NCBI RefSeq assembly: GCF_963662255.1
Contig: NC_085047.1
Span: forward strand, 114,362,214 to 114,426,213
Origin: Cinclus cinclus
Taxonomy: Eukaryota > Chordata > Aves > Passeriformes > Cinclidae
Direction: 5' to 3'
DNA: 64,000 nucleotides
A model generated the notes under the pieces. That model did no database searches, had not been told where the DNA came from, and saw only the letters and a list, made by a program, of their open reading frames with translations. Positions 1 through 12,500 of this stretch are shown here, one piece after another (within the stretch, counting starts at the first letter, position 1; each line of letters begins with the position of its first letter). A program made the translations under genes and the position numbers.

Positions 1-3000
1 GAATGTTCTGGGGTTTGACTCTTTGACTGGCTCAGCTCTGCAGAAGCCAGAGGATGTGAAGATGTGGATTATTCAAATGTTACCTGGTGCTTACCTGTGG
101 CAGTTCCCCTCTTAATTAGAAGGTAAAAAGACATCATAATTACCAGTTAACAATTTTCAATCTCTGTACAGGCAAAGGAATTAATGTGATTTAGAAGATC
201 CACAATTATAACTTGTGATGTGGAGAGATAAGGAAGTTTAAAGTATATTCATTCCCTTACTTTACTTCAGTGAGTTTGGGGAGGTTAAGGGCAAATTCTC
301 AAGGAGTCTCTTCCCTAAATCCTTGTTCAGATCATGGATTTAGAAGGCTCCCAGCTTCAAAAGGGCTGAGGTAACATCCCTGTCAGTATCAACCTCTGGG
401 AGGACCTCAGGGATCCCATCCTTTTCTCCTACCCGAGCTGCAGAGAGCTGGCTTGGCCAAAAATGAGACCCCATCCACCAAGCACTACCCAGCAATGCTG
501 CTGGGATGGAGGAGCAGCTGGATTTTTAGTTTTCTTGGTCTCTGTAGCAGCAAAAAGCTGAGGTTCAGAAGAGCTTCTCTCTTATATGTCTTTCATCTTT
601 TAGACAGAGCAGAGCCCCCAAAACAACTTCTGATCTTTATGTCATAGCAGTTCCAAATTTTGCCAGACATTTTACAGGGAAAAAAAATAATCAAGTTGAG
701 ACATCCAAACTCTTTCTTTCCACTTACTCCAGAAACCTTTTTATTGCTGTGTTGACAGTAATTACATGTAACATATTCCAGTAAAAGGAAGCTAAAGTCA
801 CCAGGTCAAGTGATGCATAGTTAGTGGCTGCCAAAAGAGGAAACAAATGTGAACTCACTTCATCTCTGCTCTTCCATCAGGCAAATGCCCTTTGGGATTC
901 CTGACTTTCTCAGAGGGTACAGAAATGCCTCTGCTGTGCAGGATGGGCAGGGAGAGGGCATGGAGCACAACAGAGCAGTTTGCTGGACAGGGAAAACCCT
1001 TATCAATGTAAGGACTCACACATAAAGAAGGTCAGTGAACAACAGGACTTGTCACTATTGCTAAACCCCTTCTTTAAAATATATTTATGGATAAGTGAAG
1101 TTTTGCAGTTCTCAGCCTCAGCTGCTGGGGACTTTTTTCCCTTGCATGCCTGTTTTTTGAAGGGAGCCAGTTAGAATTAATGTTACGTACAATGTTGGCT
1201 GGAGGTAGGAAGCATGAAATGGGCTTGCTACTTCAAGAGGCCCTATCGAGATTTATTTTCTATGTTCAGTTTATTCACAAAGTGGAATCTCTTCCACTTA
1301 GGAAGGTAGAGAAATTTACTCAACGTTCAGAAATTGAGCCAGTCAAGGGAAAGGTGAGCTCAGCACTTTTTAATTTCTGAGCTGTGAAGTGCAACAACAG
1401 ACTGAGACATTGGGCTGCCTTGTAGAAATACCCATTTAGCAATGGGCATAGTCAGAGACCCAAAACCAGGCACTTTAGCACAGCTGTTCTGTCCCACTGA
1501 GTTAAATCTCTCCTTTTAGCAATGGTTGATTTGCTGAGATGAGGTATGAAAAGGAAAGGAGACATAAAGTATGCTACAAAAAAAAATGATCCTGTTCAGC
1601 ATCTAAAGACCTAAGATGATGAATAGGTGCAGCTAATTTGGCAGAATCTTTTTTAATGATAGTCTTTGTAATTTTTTTATGTTGAGAATGATAAAATGGA
1701 GGTGGAAATAAATGCAACTCCCTGCTGACTGATGGAAAAGAATGACCCCTCTCTTTTAACAGAAATAAATGCTTAGTTCCCTCTCCTTCATCTTTCTTCC
1801 ACAATGTCTTTGTTACCAATAATAACACCTCATTTAGCTATTTCCTATGGGCTTATGGTGACATTTCAGTTTAATGGTTGATGACTTTTCTGAGGTCCTT
1901 GCCCACCTTCTATCCTTGCTAGAAAGTGCTCTCTCTGAGCCAGTCTCTTTATTTGAGGTATTATTAAGTGAAAGTTCTTGCAAAGGTCAGCACAACTCTA
2001 AAATAGATTCATGTTCACAAAAGAGGAGTGGTTCTCTGTCCTGGCTCACCATGGTGCCCTTTTATTCAGTTTTCCATGGTGGTATTTCCAAAGCACCGTC
2101 AGAAGGGGAGCTTGGAAGGTCTGGGCTCTCGGGGATCTTTCTGCAGACCATGAAGGGAAAGCTTCCCCTGAGATAATTTCAGGACGTGACTGACCATCCT
2201 GATTTGTGCCCTGCCAGAGCATCTCCCACTCTCTCCCCCTCCCTCTCCTTTAGGTTTCTGTTCAGGTGACGGAAAGAAAAGATCCCAAACCTATTTTTGG
2301 TCATTGTGGATACACCCCTGAGGGCTGACACAGAAACCTTTCTCCTAAAAGATGAAAGTCTTCTATGCATGGCACTGGAGGAGGGTGAGAACAAGGCCAG
2401 GCTGTGGGATCCCCCAACTCCAACCTCCCAGGCTGCATGTCTGGCAGTGTGCTGCTTCTACAGCTTTTTTCTATTGATGTTACCTCTTTAAAATGCAAGT
2501 GAGGTGACATGGAGCTTGTTTAACGCTTGCTGCACAGAAATTAAAAATAGCTGCACCTTGTTACCTGGCACTAGGAAAAAAGCACAGTGAGGTTTAATGC
2601 ATTCTTGGATAGTTGGTTTGTGCGTCTGCACCTCTAGTGCCCTGAAGCACAAAGAGGTTCAACATTTACACCAGGATGTGGCCAGAATAAAAGTTCAGAA
2701 ATAAAATAATTTTGACTCAGTTAGAAGCAGTTCACGCCCTACAGTGTCCTTGGCAGTGTGATGGAGCACTGGCTATGAGCCTAATGGATAAATTAGCTCT
2801 GATCTCAGCTATAAAAAAACAGGAGTAGTCCTGGATTTACATTTTTTTAATGCATTTTATTTGTATGAATAATAAGTAGGTTCATTTATATAAATTACTT
2901 GAAGGAGTTGGTGAAGGTCAGAGGAATCTAATCCCAGGTTCTCTTTATATTTAAAGTTTCAGAAGCTGAAACTTTAATGATGTTATGCAACTGTAAACAG

Positions 3001-3253
3001 ATGAGTTCACCTGATACTGAGGAAGGCAAGGGTGTTAAATAACACAGTTCTTACCCAGGAAAGACCAAAAATCTGCTGGCTTATTTTACAGAGTACATTG
3101 CTATTTTGCTGAACATGTGTCTACCTTGTTTCATGTTTCAGAGCAATTCAATGGAATTCAAAATAATTCAAAGAATCAAAGAATAATTTATGTCCAAAAG
3201 GGATTTCTGGACGTCATCAGGTTCCGCAGCTCAGTGGAACAGCAATGCAATAC
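1..3253. other. Intergenic stretch, no gene recognised
   Basis: I see no exon with convincing splice sites and protein similarity, no RNA gene and no clear mobile element here. The open frames present are short (up to about 100 codons) and overlap on both strands, as expected by chance. By synteny with human 21q22, PCP4 should lie beyond the IGSF5 3' end in this direction. I looked for its IQ-motif exon on the minus strand and did not see it. Confidence 0.6.
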
Positions 3254-3655
3254 TGTGGAGACCATGAAAGGCATTCCCTAGTTAGGGAGACACAAGAGGC
3301 TTCTCTCACAGCAAATGCCAATGATCCCCTGTTCTGTTCCTGGGTCAGCCCTGTGCCCCCTTCCCTGTCTCTCAGTTTTTCAGTCACTCCCACCCTGTTT
3401 CCCTGCTGGCTCCCAGGCCCTAGCCCCACCCTCTGCCACCCCCATGTCCCTGGGAATTGTCTGTGATGCTCCCCCCACCCCAAAGACTGAGGTACTTGAA
3501 CCTGGACCCTCACCACGAGGTTTGCCTTTGTCTTTGCCTCTGACCCTGGACTATTCCACGTGAATGGCTGAAATAAACATTTCTGTGGAACCTTACAAAA
3601 GCCCTTCCTGCTTCTTTACCTGCACTCATCCCAGCAGCTATCCAGGCTACAGCAA
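3254..3655 (+). mobile_element. Probable solo LTR of an endogenous retrovirus
   Basis: The segment begins TGTGGAGACC and has an AATAAA polyadenylation signal at 3572-3577, about 80 bp before its end, as expected for the R/U5 part of an LTR. The same five bases, AATAC, stand immediately before (3249-3253) and after (3656-3660) it and could be the target-site duplication. The 3' end reads ACAGCAA, not the usual CA, so the exact boundary or the duplication could be coincidental. No internal retroviral coding sequence adjoins it. Confidence 0.45.
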
Positions 3656-3997
3656 AATACTGAATGCAAGTAAGGAAACAGTTCAAACACTTGATATAAA
3701 TTTCTGGACACCCTGTGCAAGGACTCTGACCTTAATGTGATTTGTTTTTGTTTGTGTGTGTGCATTAATTTTGTCAATGACACAAATTGTTGTGGTGTCA
3801 GGTGGCATTAGGTGTGTGACTGTATTTTTATACAAATGTCAGATGAGTAAAGAGGGTTTTTGTATGAACTCAGTATAGTTCCAACCTCTAGCAGGAAATT
3901 TCAGCAGCCCTAACACACGCTCACAGGGTTCCTGCTGCCATCTGGTAAGGAGCTGTTCCTTGGTTGGAGAACTTTGGAGTTGATTTGAAGTATGCCC

Positions 3998-4073
3998 AGT
4001 TTTTTTGTTGTTGTTGTTGGGTTTTTTTGGGTTTTTTTTTGTTTGTTTGTTTTTTTTGGTTTTTTTTTTTGAG
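3998..4073. repeat. T-rich low-complexity tract (TTG and TTTG runs)
   Basis: The tract is a run of GTT triplets followed by T8-T10 blocks separated by G or GG. On the minus strand it reads as an A-rich tail, so it could be the remains of a retroposon poly(A). No retroposon body was recognised next to it. Confidence 0.7.
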
Positions 4074-4969
4074 GCAGAAAACCTTCAAATCCAGGGCCTG
4101 AGGGCAAGGGCTGCCCCATGCTGGACCTGTCTTCCCCTTGTGCAAGAGGAACACTCTGCCAGTCATGTTCTAGCCAGTATGGGTGCCACAGGATCTTTAA
4201 TAATATCTGAAGCTTTACTTCCTAATGGGATTTTCTGTTGTTGTTTGTTCTGGAGAGCTCAGTTTGATGAGCACTGATCAGGGAAAAGAGTGAGAAGTAG
4301 GTGAATGCCCACTGTATACACATCCTCACTAATACCTCATTAAGCAGAATGGGTAATTACACTCTCAGTGCTGCATCTATAAACAGTTTTCTTCTAATCT
4401 GCTTAGACCACATTTAAATCCAGGATGAAGAAGCAGTGACAAGTACAGTCACTAACCTGTGCAATGTGTGAGTGGGAAAAGGCTCATGATTAGTGTAAAA
4501 CTGGGAGAATTGGCTTTCAGGAGAGCTGTTGGCAGAACAGGCCAGTATCTGGTCTCAGTCTTCTTCAAAGTAGTGTCTTTCAAGAAAACAAATTCAAATT
4601 AATGTGCTTTGGTTTACAAAAGCAGAACTGCCATGAGAGGCAGCTTCTTGCTGCTGCTGAAATGTGTCCATCCCTCTCTGTCCATGTTCTCCTTCCTCCC
4701 TCACTGCTGCAGTGTTCTGAGCTGTGACCAAGAGTATTGCCAGAATATGTTTCTTGCTGCTTTCTATTAATATCAAGCAAAGAAATGTGCAAGTACATAA
4801 ACACCCCAACAAAAGTCCATTTCCATATTAGATGTTTATTCCCCCTGTTCAATTACACACATTTCTAATTTAAAGGAGGATGTGACTGATGCCTGGAGAA
4901 CAAAGGAACCACTGTGTCCTTTTGAGGTTTTCTGTTATAAATTATCTTTGCCATAAAGTAAATTAAAAT

Positions 4970-5322
4970 TGAACTGTTCCAGGACCTGAAGGGAGCTTAC
5001 AAGAAAGATGGAGAGAGATGGAGAGATCATTTACAAGGCCCTGGAGTAACAGGACAAGGGGAAATGGCTTCAAAGTGACAGAGAGCAGATTTAGATTGGA
5101 TATGAGGAAAAAAATCTTTACTGTAAGGGTGGTGAGAACCTGCCATAGGATGGACAGTGAAGCTGTGGCTGCCCCTGGATCCCTGGAAGTGTCCAAGGTC
5201 AGGCTGGACGGGGCTTGGAGCACCCCGGGACAGTGGAAGTTGTGCCATGGGAGGGGGTGGCACTGGATGGACTGTAAGGTTCCTTCCAACAAAAACAAGT
5301 CTGTGATTCTGCAGTTCCATTG
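4970..5322 (+). mobile_element. CR1 LINE 3' end fragment, plus orientation
   Basis: This is the 3' untranslated part of a CR1 non-LTR retrotransposon. It carries the typical order of motifs: GGAAATGGCTTCAAA, TTGGATATGAGGAAAAAAAT, a 'CCCTGGATCCCTGGAAGTGT' block, the CCATGGGAGGG block, TTCCTTCCAAC, and the terminal TCTGTGATTCTGCAG. It lacks coding sequence and is 5'-truncated, which is the usual state of CR1 in birds. Confidence 0.9.
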
Positions 5323-6795
5323 GGAATCACTATGTCCTGCACACTGAAATGCCACTTCTAACTCAGGGGCTGGAATCATTAACTGGCTAATGAAATTGAA
5401 AGCACGATAATAGATTTATTACTTAAATTGCTGGTTATGCCGATTGACCTTTTACTTAGGTCTTTAGGCCTTCATAAAATCTTCTTGCTTCCTGACAGGA
5501 AAAAACAAAAAGGCAACAACCCTGTGCTATAAAATCTGTTCATTTGACAGCTGTGGCTGAGAAGCAGAAAACAGCAAATGAAGCAAACTGAGTTCAGTGA
5601 ACCCTTACCTGTGGAGTCTCCAGCCAGCCTCAACTCAGGCAGTGTGGGCTGAGCACTCAGCTCTCTGCACCTGCGGCAGGAGAAGCACAGCCTGGCACTT
5701 CCATGGAAATTGTTGCACTTACAGGCTGTTTAGTTAATGTTTTTAATTGCCTTTGGTTGCTGACCCACTGAAGGCAGTGTGTCCCTGGAAACACACAGAA
5801 TATGAGAGGCGCTGTGCCCTGTCACACACTTGCCCACGGGGAGCTTGCATCATTAAGCAGCTACAAGAGGGCACAAAGGACACAGGTGCTGCTTGGCAAA
5901 TCCTGCTCCGTGGCAAAATTAACAAACACGAGCCAAGGAGTGATTTGGGTGTTGTAATGTGGGTAACCATAGCATGTGGCTCTCCTTACAGTTTCCATTT
6001 CAAAGCAGCATCAGTGCCTTCCTAATTCTCTGACATTAATTGTTTCTAGTTCTGCCCTACCAAAAGGGATTAGCAGCTAGAAGGAATCAAGCAAACCAAG
6101 GCTTTGTCACTTATTAGCTGTAAGCTGCTGAGTGTAGCAATACAGCAAAAGAAAGAAAGAAAAGCTCCCTGTTTTGGTGGATGGTCTTCCCAGTATGCAT
6201 TAGAAAGACTTCATTAATTATTTCTGATTGGGTTCATTGAAATAATTGAATCGCATCTGCAATGCAGGGCAGAATTTGTCAGCAGCCTGGCCAGTGAGGG
6301 AAAAGGATATAGATTTGCTTCCTTATTTCTTCTGCAGTGCCATGTGGCTGCTCAGAGAGCTTGACAGCCAGCTGAGGAGTCAAGGCACCTGCTCTGAGGC
6401 ATTTGGATTCCTGATTAAACAAGTAAAGCTCTGAGAGTAGACAACAAATTGAGTGCAGAGGGGGAGAAAAGAAGCATCTGCAAAGAAGGGTGAGAAAGAA
6501 AACTTTCTGGAGGGAAATGAAACATTATTGGCATTAGTGCTGCATAGTTCAGCAGTGGCTTTGTCGCAGCAGGAGAGGAGTTGCAGTGAAAAGGTTTCTG
6601 AACACTGAAGCAATTTTCTTTGGACATCTGCTTAGGAGCAGCACCATGGGGGGACAGGGCTGAGTGGCCTCTGCATTGGTACACACATGTGGCTCAGGGA
6701 ACACACACTGATGAAGGCAAAAGGCTCATCTCCCTCTTCCCTGTACGACCACTGGGTCCACTGTTATGTGGCAAAGGAAGTTCTGTCCCCTCAAA

Positions 6796-6796
6796 A

Positions 6797-6827
<31 letters not shown>

Positions 6828-6834
6828 TAAAAAG
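6796..6834 (+). repeat. (AAAAC)n microsatellite
   Basis: An A10 run is followed by about six AAAAC units and an AAAATAAAA end. It is a simple repeat, possibly grown from a retroposon A-tail. Confidence 0.85.
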
Positions 6835-6949
6835 CCCAACCCGTCCCTCTGGTAAAGGATGTTCCCATGTGTGCCCTGTGAGTAATGCTGTGGTTGTTTC
6901 AGTAGGAGCCCCTGTGTCAGGGACACAAGGACGACAAACAGAATCCCAA

Positions 6950-7280
6950 AGAGCATCATTTAAGTTGGACAAAACTTCTAAGATCAGAGTCCAGCCTTTG
7001 CCTGAACACCATCATCTCAATCTGTCCACAGCACTGAGTGCCACAGCCAGTCGTTTCTAGAATACCTCCGGGGATGGTGATTTTCTTCTCTGGGCAGCCC
7101 ATTCAGCCCTTTCTTTGAAGAAATTCTTCCTGATGTCCAGCCTGAACCTCCCCTGGCACAACCTGAGGTCATTTCCTGTTGTCCTGTTGTCTGGGAGAAG
7201 GGACCAGCCCAAGCTGCTACAACCTCCTGTCAGGGAGCTGTAGAGGGTGATGCTGTGCCTCACTGCCTGGTGGAAGGATT
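6950..7280 (-). mobile_element. CR1 LINE 3' end fragment, minus orientation
   Basis: Read on the plus strand, this shows the reverse complement of the CR1 3' region: CTCCGGGGATGGTGA, GGGCAGCCCATTC, GAAGAAATTCTTCCTGATGTC, CCTGAACCTCCCCTGGC and a GTCCTGTTGTCTGGGAGAAG block. It is diverged, so the 3' terminal part (about 6950-7050) is only weakly recognisable. Confidence 0.8.
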
Positions 7281-8324
7281 GCACTTCAGTCTGGATGTAA
7301 TTCTGTCCCAGAATGGATGGGAGTTACTCATCATAATGTGCATCCTTCAGTGGAAGCTACAGAAGGTGCATTAACCACTTCGTTTGTGTTGTCTGCGAAA
7401 ATAACTTTTAAATCTGCCCCAAAAATAAGCTTTCTTACAACCTGAGGAACCCCTACAGTCCTTTTCCAGGAAGCAGAGCTTTTCTGCAGCTCACCAAAGG
7501 TCTGGCAGCAGCACATGGGGTCCAGGCCCCAGCAGCCCAGGTGACCACACAGGTCCAGAGGGACAGGCAGGTGCAAGGTCCAGGCAGCCCAAGAGAGGCT
7601 GGGCAGTGGGCAGGGAATCCAAACTCCCTGCCAGGGACTGAGCAGAAGCCCTGGCTGAGCATTCTCGCTGCTCTTTCTCCCAGCTCAGCTGTTCTCACAG
7701 CAGTGTGAGGGAAAGTTACACAGCATCACCTCAAACACTGGCAGCAAACCCTTGGATGTGCAGGGTGGATTCCCTGCAGAGGAGGATTACAGGGAAAGGT
7801 GTCTCCAGAGGGTGCTGGCATTACCAGGGCCCTGAGGAGATGCACTGAAGGCTCTCAAAATTGCATTTGCAGCAGCTAAGTCATTTCAGCAGGTCCCCCA
7901 AGACCTCAGCTCTCAGGTATCAGCTCAGAGCAGTGGAAATACATGTGTGTGTACCACAGCCACCTCCTCCCTTATCTTGTGCTTTCCACCTTGCACCTCT
8001 CAGTGTTCCATCCTCATTAGTACCTTACCTCTTGTAAACATATTTAATACACTCAGCTAACCTTTAAATGTTATGAAAAGAAGTAAAATATGAAGGCCTT
8101 GGAAAGAATACATTTATTTGTAACTCTGGATGGTCCTATTACGTAAGCGAGGTATTTTAGTTTTAAAAATAGACTCAACCCCACTGAGATCAGCAAAGGT
8201 TTTGCACCAGCAAAAGCAACAAAATTTTGACTTGTCATTTAATACGACGTTTTTAAAATGTCTTCAAATTTGGTTGCACAACAGAATATAGAATGTCACA
8301 ATTCTTTTCAGGATCTCTAGGGGA

Positions 8325-8525
8325 AGGTAATCATGGAATCATAGAACAGTTTGGAACAGACCTTAAAGATTACATCTTTCCACCCCCTGCCATGGGCAGG
8401 GACACCCTCCATTATCCCAGGTTGCTCCAAGCTCCATCCAGCCTGGCCTTGGACACTTCCAGGGATCCAGGGGCAGCCACAGCTTCTCTCAGTACTCTGT
8501 GCCAGTGTTTTGCACAGTTTGAATG
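8325..8525 (-). mobile_element. CR1 LINE 3' end fragment, minus orientation
   Basis: The fragment starts with ATCATGGAATCATAGAACAG, the reverse complement of the CR1 terminal repeats. The CCTGCCATGGGCAGGGACAC block, a GGCCTTGGACACTTCCAGGG block and the CAGCCACAGCTTCTCT block follow. It is 5'-truncated at about 200 bp. Confidence 0.9.
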
Positions 8526-8797
8526 GGTCTAACTTCTTTATACTGGAAAACATCACAACATAATGCTAATTTTCAAGCAGGAATTGTTTCCCCAACACAA
8601 TTCCAGTGTGGATCAGCAGTTGTCAGGATGATCAGGCTTCTCCATAGGTGCTGCAACACGCAAGAGGCAAACCCACAGGGAGCAGTGTTCATCAAGGGGC
8701 TGTCTGTCAGCAGGGTGACACCTCAATGAAACCCTGCGGCATGGAATAATCCCAATATCTGGTAGGTTGTAGGCCCATGTGAATCCTTGCTCTGCTG

Positions 8798-8890
8798 GGA
8801 AAGGAAAAGGAACAGGAAAAGGAAAAGGAAAAGGAAAAGGAAAAGGAAAAGGAAAAGGAAAAGGAAAAGGAAAAGGAAAAGGAAGGAAAA
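8798..8890 (+). repeat. (GGAAAA)n hexamer microsatellite
   Basis: About thirteen near-perfect GGAAAA units form an uninterrupted all-purine tract. It has no stop codon in several frames on either strand, which produces artefactual Lys/Arg-rich and Phe/Ser-rich reading frames. Confidence 0.97.
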
Positions 8891-11800
8891 TTCATCCTGG
8901 CAGCTTCTCTGTAAGAGTGTCATCTATGGGGCAGCAGGGCTGAGCCACGAGCCTCCTTCATCCTTGCACAGGAGGTGTGAAACAGGCATTCTTTGCAGTG
9001 GAGAGAGTCAGGGTGCAGGAAAACACAGCCCAAGTAAGACCTGAGCCCATAGCTTCAGTATGTGATGGGAAGGGCATTTGGATTAAGGGAATCAGTAGCA
9101 CAGAAGAGCTGATCCAAGGCTGGAGCAGTCCCTGGGCCCATTTGATGGGAAGCTAATGAGTGGGAGGCAGGGCTGAGACTGATCTGGTTGACTTCTCTAA
9201 TAAAAACCCCTCAGTATTCTTTCCCCTCAATTTTGGCATTCTTCCCCCAAAACAAAACCAAACAGAGCGTTGTGCTGGAACATTTTTTTTTTTTTTAAAG
9301 CACTTGGTGTAAACCTCATTTGAGGGAGTGATCATAGCACAGGAGAAAATAAACAATATAAATTCTGTGTGACACGAGCTCTGCTATCAGAGCTAAATGC
9401 CAAATAATGCTGGGAGCTCCCAAACATTGATTCTCTGAGCTGGAAAGGAGTTGCAATATTCCTCTGAGCCTGCAAATATGCATCATTTAAATAACTATCT
9501 GTGCTAATCTAGTATAAATAATCCACAGGATTATTCCCATTATTCCCAGGATAATGGGAAGGAGTTGATACCAACCTGCACCTCCCAAACAACAGAGATC
9601 AGGGTGAGGAATGGGTAAGAGAAAACTGAATTCCTTAGGGCAGAAGAGCAAAAATCTCACACAGAGCTCCAAACTGCAGCAATGTAGAACATTCCTGTCA
9701 AATTCCACCTTCACAACAACATGGAGAACTTTCCTGCTGGCTGAGGAGGTTTGTTGCAGACATATTAATGCAAACCTGGTTTGTCTTCCATTTCTTTCTC
9801 CTTTTTTTTTTTTTCCCACCAGCAGTTCAGGAGGGACTGCTGAGGTATGCACAGTGTCCTCCTGGTGTATGGGATGATGGGAATACACAGCCACCAGCGT
9901 GTGTTTTATTGGATCAACTGGTATTGCTGGAAATACCAGGCAAACTTTCAGGTATGCAAGCCCTTATTCAGGTCTGAAATAGAAGCAGCAATTTCCAGAG
10001 CTAAATACAAGCTGAGAACAAATGCTCAGATGTTAATTAGGTATGTATCAATTAGGCCTTTGTTTAAAGGAAATGTATTTGGGAGCTGTGGAGAAGAAAG
10101 GATGGGGAAGAGGGCGGAAAATGAGAGACAGAGAAAGTTAAACTTAAATGAAGCTGCTTGTCACCTGGGGGGAGGAAGAGGCAGGTGGTTTATAGCCTGG
10201 GGAACAAGAGTCAATCGTGGTGAGTGGGAGGAGAGTAATCATAAAAGTTCCATCTGCCGAGTGCATGCTCCTCCAGAACAAGTGGCTTTATGAATTTCAA
10301 TGCTCAGCCTCATCTTTAGGAAGGGTTTTGGAGGCTGTTGGGAAGAAAAGGACTGAGATGCCAAAGGTGTTTGGGGAGCTGTGCTCTCCCCTTGGTACAG
10401 CTGGGTTGGGTTTAATTACAGCATGAAAATATGAGCCCACTTTGATCTATCCTGATTGCTTAATTTTACTTACACAGTTACCATGTGGCCACTGGATTAA
10501 TTTTATGGTGTTGTTGGGAATGTGGGTGTGGGATTTAGAGAAACTCAGAGAGAGGGAGAGTTGGGGGTGGGCCTCATTTCCCCACTTTAGATGGGGAAGA
10601 TCTGCTTGAGTGGAGAGTGAGGGATGAGAAAATGAGTTATCTCTGACACTTTAAGGAGTGTTAGAGTCCAAATTCCAGTTTCCCATGAGTTTCTGCTGGT
10701 GAATTTGGTAGGAAGCTGTGGTTTTCTTGCCTCATGCAGGATCCTTTGGAGGAAAGGGATGGTGAGCCCTGCAACTCAAGAGCTATTCCCATCTATGTCA
10801 CTGGGAGGCCCAAATCCTCAAAAATGCTGCATTTTAGGTTAGCAGCACCACATATCGCACATTCCACTAAATAAATATTGAAAATAGAGGCTCTGTTCAA
10901 CCAGATCGGTAAGAAACCAAATGTTCAGTCAATATTGTGAGTACTCTTCTGTTAGAGTTCATCTGTTGATTCCACTCAGCCCACACAAGCCTGAGGTGCA
11001 TTTTGTTGAAACAAGAAACCTCCCCAAGAAGCCAAGTGTTATTTTTAAGTGGCTTTGTATTGAAGGTAGCCTGAATTTTCTGTGAAATACAAAACTGGGG
11101 AGAGAAGTTTAGAAAACCTGACTGTGGCATGAAATACTGTTTAGCTTCAATGCACTTTTTTCCTGCATATACAAGCACGGAATTCAAATTAGAACATTTT
11201 TGTAAGGAAACATGGAAGGGCTTTATATTATCAAACTGTGCACAGTCTGTGAGCTGTAAAAAGCTGGATACTTCTAGATTACTAAAATGTCCCTCAAGTC
11301 ATAATTATAAATCAATATGCATGCGTACAAAAGATTGGTGTCTCCATAAAGTGCCTGAAATTCAATATTTGTAGTCTACTGTGCCTTCTGAAAGTGCCCG
11401 TATATTTTATATTCCCCACGAGCTGCAAATTGTCTCTGTATTTTATGTATTGTTATTTGTGGATCTCTATTTGCAAACATAAGTAACAGCTAGTACTGGA
11501 GATGATATACAGGCTGTACACATGCCCAAAGAAAACAATTCTGGAAGGAAATAAATGCCCCCGACCATAAATCCCAAAGACACGATGAGAATTTTTTAAC
11601 CTTGTGCCAACACTTTTAGGAGGGTTCCATAGCTGTGTGGGATGCATTCTTTTAGCTGGTAGGGAGGGAGGGAGGGAGGAGAGCTCCAGACTCTGGTTAA
11701 TGTGTACGTTTCCATGGCTGTGGTACCTGTTTGTGCAAAAAGCTTTGTTTGTTTGAGTCGGTGAGAGGTGCAGCCAGGGGTGTGTTAATTCCTCCTGCTG

Positions 11801-11994
11801 CTGTGGGATGTTCTCAGGCATTTTGCTGGTGGTCCCTGAGGTGAGCAGGGCACCTTAGAGCACTTTTCCAGCTGGCAGGCAGGATGCACAGCTGGAGGGT
11901 GACTCGTCTGGGCTGTCCCTGATGTCTGACAGGGACAGCTTGGAGCTGGCAGCAGGGAAGGGGTTCCCACGTGGTTCCCAGGTTTGGAGTCTCA

Positions 11995-12500
11995 CCTAGA
12001 ATCTTAAAATGCTTTGGGTTTGAAGGGACTTTAAAGCTCATCCAGTGCTACCCCTTCCATGGGCACTGACACCTTCCACTGTCCCAGGGTGCTCCAAGCC
12101 CCAGTGTCCAACCTGGCCTTGGGCACTTCCAGGGATCCAGGGGCAGCCACAGCTGCTCTGGGAAACCAGTTCCAAGTGCCTCACCATCCTCACAGGGAAG
12201 AATAACTTCTCAATATCCCATCCAACCTTACTCTCTGTCAGTTTGAAGCCATTCCCCCTTGTCCTATCACTGCAATTCCTCCTGAAGCATCCCTTCCCAG
12301 ATTCCTTGCAGCTCCTCCTCAGGTACTGGAAGGCTGCTGTGAAGTGTCCAACCTTCTCTTCTCAGACTGTTCATTCATCAGAAGTGCCAGGAAGCGCTTT
12401 GGCCCAGCCACAGCCTGCAGACCAATTTTGGGAGCATTGCTGGTGTCCTCTGAAGAGCCTCGAGCACCAGGAAGCACAGCCTGGGAATCTCAGTGGGAAC
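11995..12500 (-). mobile_element. CR1 LINE 3' fragment, minus orientation
   Basis: This is one of the longer CR1 copies in the window. In reverse complement it runs from the terminal region through the CCATGGGCACTGACACCTTC block, a CCTTGGGCACTTCCAGGGAT block, the TTTGAAGCCATTCCCCCTTG block and a GGTACTGGAAGGCTGCTGTG block. Similarity fades after about 12,370, so the 5' boundary is approximate. Confidence 0.88.

Larger units (their letters stand above)
5323..11994. other. Intergenic DNA with scattered repeats, no gene recognised
   Basis: Apart from two CR1 fragments (about 6950-7280 and 8325-8525), an AAAAC run and a GGAAAA array listed separately, I see no gene. The longest open frames (148 codons on plus at 9847-10293, 135 codons on minus at 9487-9894) resemble no family I know and are not bounded by convincing splice sites. 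Confidence 0.55.
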
